Under the pieces are notes generated by a model. It had not been told where the DNA came from and made no database searches. It saw nothing but the letters and a program-made list of their open reading frames with translations. DNA of 64,000 nucleotides from Flavobacterium micromati. GTDB lineage: Bacteria; Bacteroidota; Bacteroidia; Flavobacteriales; Flavobacteriaceae. Position numbers and translations under genes: made by a program. Positions 34,140 through 42,195 of the stretch are shown one piece after another (the stretch's first letter is position 1; the number at the start of each line of letters is the position of its first letter). The stretch spans positions 372,001 to 436,000 of the forward strand of contig NZ_FQWF01000001.1 of the NCBI RefSeq assembly GCF_900129585.1. The letters run 5' to 3'.

Positions 34140-35573
34140 ATGCTTACAAACAAAAAAACTAAAATTGTAGCCACGCTAGGTCCTGCATGTAGTACAAGAG
34201 AAATCATCAAAGATATGATCGACGCAGGCGTTAACGTATTCCGAGTAAATTTTTCACATGCTGACTACGAAGATGTTAAAGAAAAAATAAATCTCATAAG
34301 AGGTTTAAACGAAGAGTTTGGTTACACAACAGCAATACTTGGTGATTTACAAGGTCCAAAATTACGCGTCGGTGTTATGGAGGAAGGCGTTGTAGTTCAA
34401 GACGGTGATTTAATTACGTTCACCACCGCAGAGGATGTTTTAGGAACAGCCAAAAAAGTATTTATGAAATACAAAAACTTTCCAAACGATGTAAATCCTG
34501 GTGAAAGAATTTTGCTTGATGATGGTAAACTTATTTTTGAAATAGTTGAAACTGATAAAAAATCAGAAGTTATAGCAAAAGTAATTCAAGGTGGCGAACT
34601 AAAGTCTAAAAAGGGAGTTAACTTACCTAATACTAAAATATCACTTCCAGCTATGACTGAGAAAGATATTGCCGATGCTATTTTTGCAATTGGACAAAAA
34701 GTAGACTGGATTGCTTTATCTTTTGTAAAAACCCCGAGAGACTTACAAGATTTACAAGAGTTAATAGCGGAGCACTCTGAATATAAAATCCCAATTATTG
34801 CAAAAATTGAAATGCCTGAGGCATTAGAGAATATTGACAAAATTGTGGCCTATTGTGACGCTCTAATGGTTGCGCGAGGTGATCTAGGAGTTGAACTTCC
34901 TGCTCATGAAGTCCCACTAGTCCAAAAAGATTTGATTCGAAGAGCTAAAACCGCACGTATTCCAGTAATTGTGGCTACACAAATGATGGAGACAATGATT
35001 ACAAGTTTAACACCAACTAGAGCCGAAGTAAATGATGTGGCCAATTCTGTTATGGATGGTGCAGACGCGGTAATGCTTTCTGGAGAAACTGCTACTGGAA
35101 ACTATCCTGTACAAGTGATTCAAAAGATGACACAAATTTGCGAAGCGGTAGAGAACTCTCCACTTATTCAAGTGCCACAAAACACCCCACAAATTAAAAC
35201 GAAAAGATTTATCACCAAAACGATTTGTCGTCACGCTGCAAAAATGGCCAATGCTATTGAAGCCAAAGCAATCTCGACAATGACTAATAGTGGTTATACT
35301 GCTTTTCAATTATCGGCATGGCGACCTAATACGGCTGAAATCTTAGTTTTCACCTCTAATAAAAGAATTCTAACACAATTGAGTTTGTTGTGGGCTGTAA
35401 GAACTTTTTTTTATGATAAAGAAGAAAGCACCGATACAACGGTTACTGACATTAATAGAATTGCAAAGGAAAAAGGATTTGTCGTACAAGGTGATTATAT
35501 CATCAACTTAGCATCTATGCCTATTAATGAAAAAGGGATGGTCAACACAATGAGAGTATCTGAAATAGAATAG
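34140..35573 (+). CDS. pyk: Pyruvate kinase
   Basis: 477 residues, starting TKIVATLGPACSTREIIKDMIDAGVNVFRVNFSHA with the classic N-terminal motif. The active-site region IIAKIEMPEALENIDKIV and AYCDALMVARGDLGVELP and the ATQMMETMITSLTPTRAEVNDVANSVMDGADAVMLSGETA segment are all present; a C-terminal allosteric domain follows. It converts PEP and ADP to pyruvate and ATP. It is the last gene of the fabF-rnc-IPExxxVDY-pyk string and is closed by a terminator. Confidence 0.97.
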   Translation: MLTNKKTKIVATLGPACSTREIIKDMIDAGVNVFRVNFSHADYEDVKEKINLIRGLNEEFGYTTAILGDLQGPKLRVGVMEEGVVVQDGDLITFTTAEDVLGTAKKVFMKYKNFPNDVNPGERILLDDGKLIFEIVETDKKSEVIAKVIQGGELKSKKGVNLPNTKISLPAMTEKDIADAIFAIGQKVDWIALSFVKTPRDLQDLQELIAEHSEYKIPIIAKIEMPEALENIDKIVAYCDALMVARGDLGVELPAHEVPLVQKDLIRRAKTARIPVIVATQMMETMITSLTPTRAEVNDVANSVMDGADAVMLSGETATGNYPVQVIQKMTQICEAVENSPLIQVPQNTPQIKTKRFITKTICRHAAKMANAIEAKAISTMTNSGYTAFQLSAWRPNTAEILVFTSNKRILTQLSLLWAVRTFFYDKEESTDTTVTDINRIAKEKGFVVQGDYIINLASMPINEKGMVNTMRVSEIE

Positions 35574-35594
35574 TTAATTTCTTTTCCATAACTA

Positions 35595-35626
35595 AAAACC
35601 GTCTTATTTAAAAATGAGACGGTTTT
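35595..35626 (+). terminator. Terminator of pyk
   Basis: Stem AAAACCGTCT / AGACGGTTTT, then ACTTTTTT. Confidence 0.8.
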
Positions 35627-35691
35627 ACTTTTTTACGCAATTTGTAAAAAAATATTAGTAATATTTAAACAATCATTTGCAAAATAACTTT

Positions 35692-35699
35692 TATATTTG
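35692..35699 (+). promoter_or_regulatory. Promoter box of the Bax-inhibitor-1 gene
   Basis: TATATTTG (TAnnTTTG), 19 bases before the ATG at 35719. Confidence 0.6.
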
Positions 35700-35718
35700 A
35701 ACAACAAAAAAATTAGCT

Positions 35719-36483
35719 ATGAATTCCAATAATCCATTTTTAAATAATAAAACTTTTACAACGGCAACCTCAAGAAATACTGAGCTTAGTAGTTCTAAAT
35801 CTATAGGTTATAGCCAAGAAATGACTGTAACTGGAACAATAAACAGAAGTTTAATTTTGTTTTTATTATTAACCGCTTCAGCAACTGTTATTTGGTGGAT
35901 GACTTTTAACGGTATGAATCCAATGGCTCCAGCTATAGGTGGTGCTGTAATGGGATTAATCCTTGTTGTAATTGCGGCTTTTAAACCACAATATTCTCCT
36001 TACCTCGCTCCGGGATATGCATTATTTGAAGGTTTATTTATTGGTGGTATTTCGGCGATTTTTGAAGCAATGTACCCTACGATACTTGTTCAGGCAGTAG
36101 GAGCAACATTTGTGACTTTTATAGTTTGTTTAGGATTGTATAAATACAAAATCGTAAAAGTTACAGAACAATTTAAGTCAGTTGTGATCGCTGCAACTTT
36201 AGCAATCGCTACCTATTATCTTATTTCTTGGTTGTTTTCAATGTTTACAAGCTTTGTGCCAGTGCACGCAGGAAATTCTGCATTGAGTATTGGAATAAGT
36301 GTGTTTGTTATTATAATCGCGGCGTTAAACTTGTTTCTAGATTTCGATCGAATTGAAAAAGGAGCCGAACAAAAAATGCCAAAATATATGGAATGGTATA
36401 GCGCCATGGGCTTGATGATAACGCTAGTTTGGCTATACATCGAATTTTTAAGGTTATTATCAAAATTAAGTAGTAAAAACTAA
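35719..36483 (+). CDS. Bax inhibitor-1/YccA family membrane protein
   Basis: 254 residues with an N-terminal hydrophilic tail (about 1-45) and seven hydrophobic segments. Visible family features are PQYSPYLAPGYALFEGLFIGGISAIFE, a Tyr/Lys-rich YKYKIVKVTEQFKSV loop, and the C-terminal LNLFLDFDRIEKGAEQKMPKYMEWYSAMGLMITLVWLYIEFLRLLSKL with the two Asp residues of the pH-sensing pair. Members are proton-sensitive calcium leak channels or modulate FtsH; the role here is untested. Monocistronic with its own promoter and terminator. Confidence 0.92.
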   Translation: MNSNNPFLNNKTFTTATSRNTELSSSKSIGYSQEMTVTGTINRSLILFLLLTASATVIWWMTFNGMNPMAPAIGGAVMGLILVVIAAFKPQYSPYLAPGYALFEGLFIGGISAIFEAMYPTILVQAVGATFVTFIVCLGLYKYKIVKVTEQFKSVVIAATLAIATYYLISWLFSMFTSFVPVHAGNSALSIGISVFVIIIAALNLFLDFDRIEKGAEQKMPKYMEWYSAMGLMITLVWLYIEFLRLLSKLSSKN

Positions 36484-36493
36484 ATAGCTTTAA

Positions 36494-36528
36494 AAAGAAA
36501 ACCTTTCCGGATTGGAAAGGTTTTCTTT
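36494..36528. terminator. Bidirectional terminator
   Basis: A 15-bp perfect stem (36494-36508 with 36514-36528), five-base loop and T/A runs, between convergent genes. Confidence 0.88.
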
Positions 36529-36530
36529 TT

Positions 36531-37052
36531 TTATGCAGCTTTTTCAAAAGCGATGTAATGGCTTAATTGACCTCTTATATCAAAAACAGGATAGCCTTTA
36601 ATAAGACATTGATAGGTTTCACCATTCTTCTTATAATTTATAATAGTCTTTTCGAAAGGTTTAATGTCCAATAATGCATTTCTAATTTCATTAGACACAT
36701 CTTCATTTGTGGCAACACCTTGAAACATTCTTGGAGTTTTACCTATAACTTCCGTTGGAAGATAGCCATTCATTTCAACGATATTATGCGATGCAAAAAT
36801 AATTTGCAGTTTTACATCTGTAACGATAATCACTTCTTCTTTAAGACTGTTTTTTATGTCCCAATTGTTTAACGCCCATTTGTTTTGAGTCGCAATCGCT
36901 TTTAGTTTTGCTAAATCAAAATGGTAGTTCTTAACTTGCTCTAAAAAAACATTATGAAAATCCCATGAATAAATAGGTGTCGATTTACCCTTTAAGTTGC
37001 TGTTATACACTGCAATAGTTTCTTCATATTGTTTCAAGTCACTCATAATCAT
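36531..37052 (-). CDS. LOV-like PAS domain protein lacking the flavin-adduct Cys
   Basis: 173 residues. The C-terminal 105 residues are a PAS domain close to the LOV class: VIIVTDVKLQIIFASHNIVEMNGYLPTEVIGKTPRMFQG, then IRNALLDIKPFEKTIINYKKNGETYQCLIKGYPVFD. The site that in LOV photoreceptors is GRNCRFLQ is here GKTPRMFQ, so the adduct-forming Cys is replaced by Pro. The N-terminal part is helical and unassigned; no output domain follows. It may sense by another cofactor or only bind a partner. The ATG at 37052 or two codons downstream (37046) could be the start. The gene is alone. Confidence 0.8.
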   Translation of the reverse strand: MIMSDLKQYEETIAVYNSNLKGKSTPIYSWDFHNVFLEQVKNYHFDLAKLKAIATQNKWALNNWDIKNSLKEEVIIVTDVKLQIIFASHNIVEMNGYLPTEVIGKTPRMFQGVATNEDVSNEIRNALLDIKPFEKTIINYKKNGETYQCLIKGYPVFDIRGQLSHYIAFEKAA

Positions 37053-37141
37053 TTACATTTAAAGCGTCAAATGTATATTTATTTATAATATAAAAATAGT
37101 AATTAATAAACTTTAACCCTTGTTGAACGTAACTTCTATTT

Positions 37142-38224
37142 TTAAAAATCAAATTTTAATTGCACAACAACAAACTGCTTAAGCTCTGTATTTAAGTTAC
37201 TTAACGCAATTCCCAGCAAACGCACAGAATTTTTCATTCGCTCCTGATACAAAAGTTCGCTTACTATTTCTAAAATCAAAGCTTTATCTGAAACAAAATA
37301 TGGCATAGTTTTACTTCTAGTTTGCTGCGTAAAATCGCTATACTTTATTTTTAAAGTAATTGTTTTACCCGAAACTTTATGTTTTTTTAATCTTTTCTCT
37401 AATGTTGCCGCAATAATATCTAATTTTTCGATCATAAAAACTTCAGAGGAAAGATTACTGTCAAAAGTATTTTCAGCCGCTACTGATTTAGTAATTCTAT
37501 TAGACTTCACTTCACCGTTATGAATACCACGAACTACATTATAATAGAAACTGCCTGATTTACCAAAATGTTTTTCTAAAAAATCCAAGGATTTGCTTTT
37601 TAATTCTAATCCTGTAAAAATACCAAGTTGATACATCTTTTCAGTCGTTACTTTACCAACTCCATGAAACTTTCGAATGGCAAGCTGCTCTAAAAAGAGA
37701 ATAACTTCTTCTGGCTTTACTGTTTTTTGTCCGTTAGGTTTGTTGTAGTCACTAGCAATTTTCGCAACAAACTTGTTTACCGATATTCCGGCAGAAGCGG
37801 TTAAACCTACTGTGTCAAAAATACGTTGCCTAATTTCTTGAGCTAATAGTGTTGCACTAGGATTTCCTTTTTTATTAATAGTTACATCAAGGTAAGCTTC
37901 ATCAAGAGACAATGGCTCGACTAAATCAGTGTATTCATAAAATATTTTTTGAATTTGACTCGATATTTCTTTGTACCGATCAAATCTCGGGGCCACAAAA
38001 ATAAGATCAGGACAATTTTTTTTAGCAATTATACTGCTGATTGCGCTACGGACTCCAAATTTACGAGCTTCATAACTAGCAGCAGCTACAACGCCTCGAT
38101 TTTCGGAACCTCCTACGGCAATAGGCTTACCACGCAATAATGGATTATCCAATTGCTCCACAGAAGCGTAAAACGCATCCATGTCCACGTGAATAATTTT
38201 TCTATTTGGAATTAAATCCTCCAT
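37142..38224 (-). CDS. dinB: DNA polymerase IV (Y-family)
   Basis: 360 residues from ATG 38224 (three codons downstream of a TTG). Catalytic motifs are present: IIHVDMDAFYASVEQ, SLDEAYLDVTINKKG (Asp-Glu pair), GISVNKFVAKIASDYNKPNG and a helix-hairpin-helix HGVGKVTTEKM. The little finger domain follows, but the C-terminus (VQLKFDF) does not show the usual clamp-binding QLxLF exactly; QLKFDF is the nearest match. It performs translesion synthesis and is error-prone. It lies 90 bases past the PAS gene and 50 bases past the Gcr-like gene. Confidence 0.94.
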   Translation of the reverse strand: MEDLIPNRKIIHVDMDAFYASVEQLDNPLLRGKPIAVGGSENRGVVAAASYEARKFGVRSAISSIIAKKNCPDLIFVAPRFDRYKEISSQIQKIFYEYTDLVEPLSLDEAYLDVTINKKGNPSATLLAQEIRQRIFDTVGLTASAGISVNKFVAKIASDYNKPNGQKTVKPEEVILFLEQLAIRKFHGVGKVTTEKMYQLGIFTGLELKSKSLDFLEKHFGKSGSFYYNVVRGIHNGEVKSNRITKSVAAENTFDSNLSSEVFMIEKLDIIAATLEKRLKKHKVSGKTITLKIKYSDFTQQTRSKTMPYFVSDKALILEIVSELLYQERMKNSVRLLGIALSNLNTELKQFVVVQLKFDF

Positions 38225-38273
38225 AACTAGCAAATTAAATAACCTTTCTAATTACCAACTCGTGGAATATATA

Positions 38274-40343
38274 TCACAAGTTATTTGCCAGATCAACTTC
38301 CTTTTGCTTCAGCTTCTTTTCGGTTGGAAATAAAAAACTAACTGGATTTGACTTAAAATGCTCCCAGATGGAAATTGATACAAATCTCAATTCAAACAAT
38401 GAAATGGCTCTTGAGCGAAAAGCTAAACCTAATGATAGACTAAAGCTTACCAAAAAGTTGACCAGCCCTATTACTCCAATGCCAAAAATACCCCAAAAAA
38501 GCATATCATTACTTACCACATAATTTGCACCATAAAGCGCAAGAGCTAAATTTCCGCTAGCAAAAGTAATATGCCGAATATCTAAGTTTAGTCCTAGAAA
38601 TAAACCAACAGACGCAGTACTTCCCATAAATACACCAAACCAAAAATTAGAGATAATGCCAGCCCATCTTTTTTCATATAATTTTGCAAAATTGGCGGTG
38701 CGTATTTTACCGAAGTTTCTTTTTAGAAAAGGATGTTCTGTAATTCGAAAATAAACTTGGTTGTGTTTATCTCTATTAGCCACACTGCCAGAAATAATTC
38801 CAGACAAAAATAAAAAAACACCCGCAATAGCTGCGTGCAAAATAGCCAGAGAATGTATCGGACTTAAATCAGTAAGTAAGGACTCCCATTTTGAAGCAGC
38901 AATATTATAATGATAAAAATAATCGATAAGCCAAATTCCAAGTAGAGATACCGGAAATGCCATAATAACATTTCCAAAAAACGCAATCAATTGAGAGCGG
39001 AACACACGAGCAAATAGAATAGCAAAAGCTTTGTATTTCTCAGATCCACGCCCCTGCTGCAGCACTCCTTCTTCTAGCGCTTTTATTAGAGCCGCCGCAG
39101 TCATTGCTGGTTGTTTTGTGGCCAATGCAAATCCTAATACATAAATGGCAATAAAACCAAAAGCATAGTTCATACTATATAGGAAAGCATGTCCAAAATA
39201 ACTCACGTCGGCTTTGGATAATATAATTTTAATGACGCATAAAATCCCCACTATAAAACCGCCTCCAAGGGAAGCCTTAAACATTTTAAAGTACTCCGCA
39301 CGACTTTCTGTGATATATTGCTCCCCAGTTTTTGCGGTATGTTGAGTAATTTCGTACGAGATTAATTGAGTACTTTCGGCTATGAATTTTCGAACGTTGT
39401 TTTTATAACAGTTAAATTTAATCAAACGAAGCGCTAATGAAATTCCATTATTTTTTTTATCTTTTTCAGTATCGACTGTCAATAACGAAATAAGAAATTT
39501 GAGCCGAACTAATTGTTGTCTAATTTTAAGCAAATTCTGGTTTACACGAAGCGAAATTCCGTACTTTGAACTATTATGAAAAGCTTTATCTACAAAGCCT
39601 TCACATTGTTTTTGTAAAACTAATAATTGCGAAAAAGAAATATCTTTAGCCGAAATATAATGCGTTTCAGAACTTCTAATGCGGTCCTCGATTAAATAAA
39701 GTTCTTTTTCAAAGGCTGAAAATGGACTTTCTAGATCATCATACTCTGGCACCATTTTTATCACATCCGTCTCCATTGCTCGTCCACTGATACGTTGAAT
39801 TAGCAAATGCTGCGCAATTAGTAATTCAGAAAGCGCAGAATTTGGTTTTATGCTACCATAAATCGATTTAAATTTTAGCAGATCATACAATTCTGATAAC
39901 TGTGCCAACGGAATTGTTCCTAACCAGATTCCATCATTTGCAAGATAAAACACTTGATTAAAAACATACTCTAACGTATCTTTCTGCGGTTGGTATGGTA
40001 AGAACTTTGCGAAAATTCTTTTTTTAACCTCAAATAAAAAATCTACGTCTTGCAAAATAGCTGCGTCTGATAAAATTTTATTAAATTTCCTCTCTTTTAC
40101 TATCTCTTTTAGATAAATTGCAAGTTGCTGACGACTGGAATGATTTTCTTTTAAAAAAGAAATTATCTCCGATAAATCAACCGACTCTCCTTTTTTTATT
40201 TTCACAGGCCGAATAAACCTAATTATTTCAACTAGCGGTTCTAGGCTATCATTCGTTTCCCGCCACGACTGCGATTCACCAAAAAATTCAGTTAAAATGC
40301 CCGCTGCAGTTACTTTCGGTTTTGTTTTGAAAAATAAATTCAT
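38274..40343 (-). CDS. Gcr-like 'site-specific recombinase' family membrane protein
   Basis: 689 residues. The N-terminal half is helical and soluble (AGILTEFFGESQSWRETND, LLKFKSIYGSIKPNSALSELLIAQHLLIQRISGRAMETD). The C-terminal half has about six hydrophobic segments (from FKASLGGGFIVGILCVIKIIL onward). This matches the Neisseria Gcr-type family whose name comes from one genetic report; there are no catalytic Ser or Tyr recombinase motifs, and the membrane segments argue against a DNA recombinase. The true function is unknown. It is upstream of dinB on the same strand, with a 49-base gap. Confidence 0.85.
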   Translation of the reverse strand: MNLFFKTKPKVTAAGILTEFFGESQSWRETNDSLEPLVEIIRFIRPVKIKKGESVDLSEIISFLKENHSSRQQLAIYLKEIVKERKFNKILSDAAILQDVDFLFEVKKRIFAKFLPYQPQKDTLEYVFNQVFYLANDGIWLGTIPLAQLSELYDLLKFKSIYGSIKPNSALSELLIAQHLLIQRISGRAMETDVIKMVPEYDDLESPFSAFEKELYLIEDRIRSSETHYISAKDISFSQLLVLQKQCEGFVDKAFHNSSKYGISLRVNQNLLKIRQQLVRLKFLISLLTVDTEKDKKNNGISLALRLIKFNCYKNNVRKFIAESTQLISYEITQHTAKTGEQYITESRAEYFKMFKASLGGGFIVGILCVIKIILSKADVSYFGHAFLYSMNYAFGFIAIYVLGFALATKQPAMTAAALIKALEEGVLQQGRGSEKYKAFAILFARVFRSQLIAFFGNVIMAFPVSLLGIWLIDYFYHYNIAASKWESLLTDLSPIHSLAILHAAIAGVFLFLSGIISGSVANRDKHNQVYFRITEHPFLKRNFGKIRTANFAKLYEKRWAGIISNFWFGVFMGSTASVGLFLGLNLDIRHITFASGNLALALYGANYVVSNDMLFWGIFGIGVIGLVNFLVSFSLSLGLAFRSRAISLFELRFVSISIWEHFKSNPVSFLFPTEKKLKQKEVDLANNL

Positions 40344-40617
40344 TGTCTTAATTCAATTCGTGTAAAAATACAAATAGGTATCAGAAAACTGTGATGTAAT
40401 TCTAAAAAATTACAGCCTCAATGAAAAAAAATCATATCAAAAAGTCCCTTTGACTGTCCTATCTTTACTGGAGAAAATAATGCAATACTATTAGAATCTT
40501 GCAGTAGAAAATCATAAATAGTATTAAAACAAAATGTCAACAAACTTTACATTTCAGCCTAATCGTTTTTGAAAATAATAATTAGAACGGGAAAGAACAA
40601 CATTTAAAAAACCAAAT
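40344..40617. other. Divergent intergenic region
   Basis: About 270 A/T-rich bases between the Gcr-like gene and the CYTH gene. No TAnnTTTG box, hairpin or repeat was convincing. Confidence 0.35.
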
Positions 40618-41085
40618 ATGATCGAAATAGAAAGGAAATTTTTAGTCAAAAACGATTCGTTTAAAAAAGCAGCTAGCACTGAGAATCGCATAACTCAGGG
40701 CTATTTGAGTTCAGTAGCAGAACGCACAGTGCGGGTGCGCATAAAAGGTAATAAAGGATTTTTGACAATTAAGGGCGCTTCAAATGAGAGCGGTCTTTCT
40801 CGATTTGAATGGGAAAAAGAAATTCCTATTGAAGAAGCAAAAAAATTAATACTATTAAGTGAGGCTGGCGTTATCGACAAAACTCGCTTTGAAATAAAAA
40901 TGGGGAATCACACCTTTGAAGTCGATGAGTTTTACGGCGACAACAGCGGCTTGATTATCGCTGAAATTGAATTGTCGTCAGAAACAGAAACCTTTCTCAA
41001 ACCAGACTGGTTAGGAGATGAAGTTACTAATGATATTCGTTATTACAATGCTTATCTCAGCACAAAACCTTATAACAAATGGTAA
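40618..41085 (+). CDS. CYTH domain protein (triphosphate tunnel metalloenzyme)
   Basis: 155 residues. The signature ExExK appears as EIERKF at the N-terminus, followed by RVRIKGNKGFLTIKGASNESGLSRFEWEKEIPIEEAKKL, KTRFEIKMGNHTFEVDEFYG and GLIIAEIELSSETETF. These Lys, Arg and Glu residues line the triphosphate tunnel of the family (CyaB, thiamine triphosphatase, polyphosphatase). The substrate is probably inorganic triphosphate or a nucleoside triphosphate; it cannot be identified here. The gene is convergent with rlpA, which begins directly after its stop. Confidence 0.9.
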   Translation: MIEIERKFLVKNDSFKKAASTENRITQGYLSSVAERTVRVRIKGNKGFLTIKGASNESGLSRFEWEKEIPIEEAKKLILLSEAGVIDKTRFEIKMGNHTFEVDEFYGDNSGLIIAEIELSSETETFLKPDWLGDEVTNDIRYYNAYLSTKPYNKW

Positions 41086-41598
41086 TTATTTAGAGAGTAT
41101 TTCTATAGTAACCAGCATACCCCCACTTCCTTTATTAGTGGCGATGTCCATAAACGCTCTTTTAGAAAGATCAATTTCTCGTGATTTTACAAATGGACCA
41201 CGATCGGTAATCTCTACCACTACTGATTTTCCGTTTTTTTCATTTGTTACTTTTACAATAGTTCCAAACGGTAATTTTTTATGAGCTGCAGTATATTTAT
41301 TATTGTCAAACCGACTTCCGCTCGACGTTCTTTTTCCTGTGAATTTATCAGCGTAATATGAAGCATGTGCTGCTTTTTTATAAGCCTTATAAATTTCTAC
41401 AGATGCTATAACAGAATCTATTTTTTTTTCTTGAACTTCTGCAAGAATTCTATTTTTTCTAATGGAGTCTTTTCCAATTGTTGCTTTAGTATTATATGCT
41501 TTTTGAACTAAAGGAATTTGTTTTGTTGCAGCTATAATTTGGGCTGTAGCGCTTGTTGCAAATCCTAAAAATAATAAAAGTGTAATGAATTTTTTCAT
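41086..41598 (-). CDS. RlpA-like septal ring lytic transglycosylase family protein
   Basis: 170 residues with a signal peptide ([20 protein letters not shown]) and a double-psi beta-barrel domain: [58 protein letters not shown]...[14 protein letters not shown]. The TDRGPF and DLSKRAF motifs are diagnostic. RlpA of other bacteria cleaves peptide-free glycan strands at the septum; here no SPOR domain is present. The start gives a normal signal peptide. It converges on the CYTH gene. Confidence 0.92.
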   Translation of the reverse strand: MKKFITLLLFLGFATSATAQIIAATKQIPLVQKAYNTKATIGKDSIRKNRILAEVQEKKIDSVIASVEIYKAYKKAAHASYYADKFTGKRTSSGSRFDNNKYTAAHKKLPFGTIVKVTNEKNGKSVVVEITDRGPFVKSREIDLSKRAFMDIATNKGSGGMLVTIEILSK

Positions 41599-41643
41599 GT
41601 TTATTAATTATTGTGATCTATTTTACAAAAACCATACCTTGAT

Positions 41644-41678
41644 AAAAAAAAGCCCTATCACTAGAGCTTTTGGGGCTT
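41644..41678 (-). terminator. Hairpin at the end of the cytochrome-b-like gene
   Basis: On the minus strand AAGCCC, a 17-base inner part, GGGCTT, then eight T. The stem overlaps the stop codon of the gene at 41677. Confidence 0.6.
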
Positions 41679-42102
41679 ACGCCAACCACATAGACCATGG
41701 AATTCTACTTAAAATAAGCAATAATCCTAAACCATAAAATATTGAGAAAGTTTTAAATTTAGATGCTGATGTCACTAATTTTTTATGCCTTGACCATCCT
41801 ATTGTTATTAGAGCGATAGCAATAATATTGATTAATGGATGTTCAAGCGATGTTAATCGCAGTGCTTTATCAGACATTTGTCCTAAGGAAGCAAATCCTA
41901 AAGGCGAAACAAAATATAGAATAAGACCTACTAATAATTGTATGTGAATCACTATTAGTGCAATTAAGCCAATTTTGCGATTTGCAGAGGTAAATTCTGT
42001 TTTAGAAAACATTCCACTGAAGAAAGTTACCACCGCAACCACCAATACTAATAGTGCTATATAGGCCCAGCCTGAATGAAATTTTTGAATAAAATAGTAC
42101 AT
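41677..42102 (-). CDS. Small cytochrome-b-like membrane protein
   Basis: From ATG 42102 the product is 141 residues with four hydrophobic segments (about 14-32, 44-66, 85-103 and 117-135) and conserved-looking His in FHSGWAYIAL, LIVIHIQLLVGLILYF and LEHPLINIIAIALI, plus SRHKKL near the end. Such paired His in helices could bind haem, as in small b-type cytochromes of Bacteroidota; the assignment is by pattern, not confirmed. The longer frame to 42180 would cross the receptor gene's terminator. It lies downstream of the Oar-like receptor but behind that gene's terminator. Confidence 0.7.
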   Translation of the reverse strand: MYYFIQKFHSGWAYIALLVLVVAVVTFFSGMFSKTEFTSANRKIGLIALIVIHIQLLVGLILYFVSPLGFASLGQMSDKALRLTSLEHPLINIIAIALITIGWSRHKKLVTSASKFKTFSIFYGLGLLLILSRIPWSMWLA

Positions 42103-42144
42103 AAATAAAATTTTTATTTGAACAAATATAGTAAAAAAGAGGGT

Positions 42145-42174
42145 AAAAAAAAACCACGTTTTGCAACGTGGTTT
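42145..42174 (-). terminator. Terminator of the Oar-like receptor gene
   Basis: On the minus strand a 10-bp stem AAACCACGTT-GCAA-AACGTGGTTT is followed by a run of T. Confidence 0.88.
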
Positions 42175-42195
42175 TAACAATTTATTATTTATTTC

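Noticed and set aside
38274..40343. Possible mobile element because of the recombinase name
   Set aside because: It is a membrane protein in a normal housekeeping context with no terminal repeats or integrase motifs.
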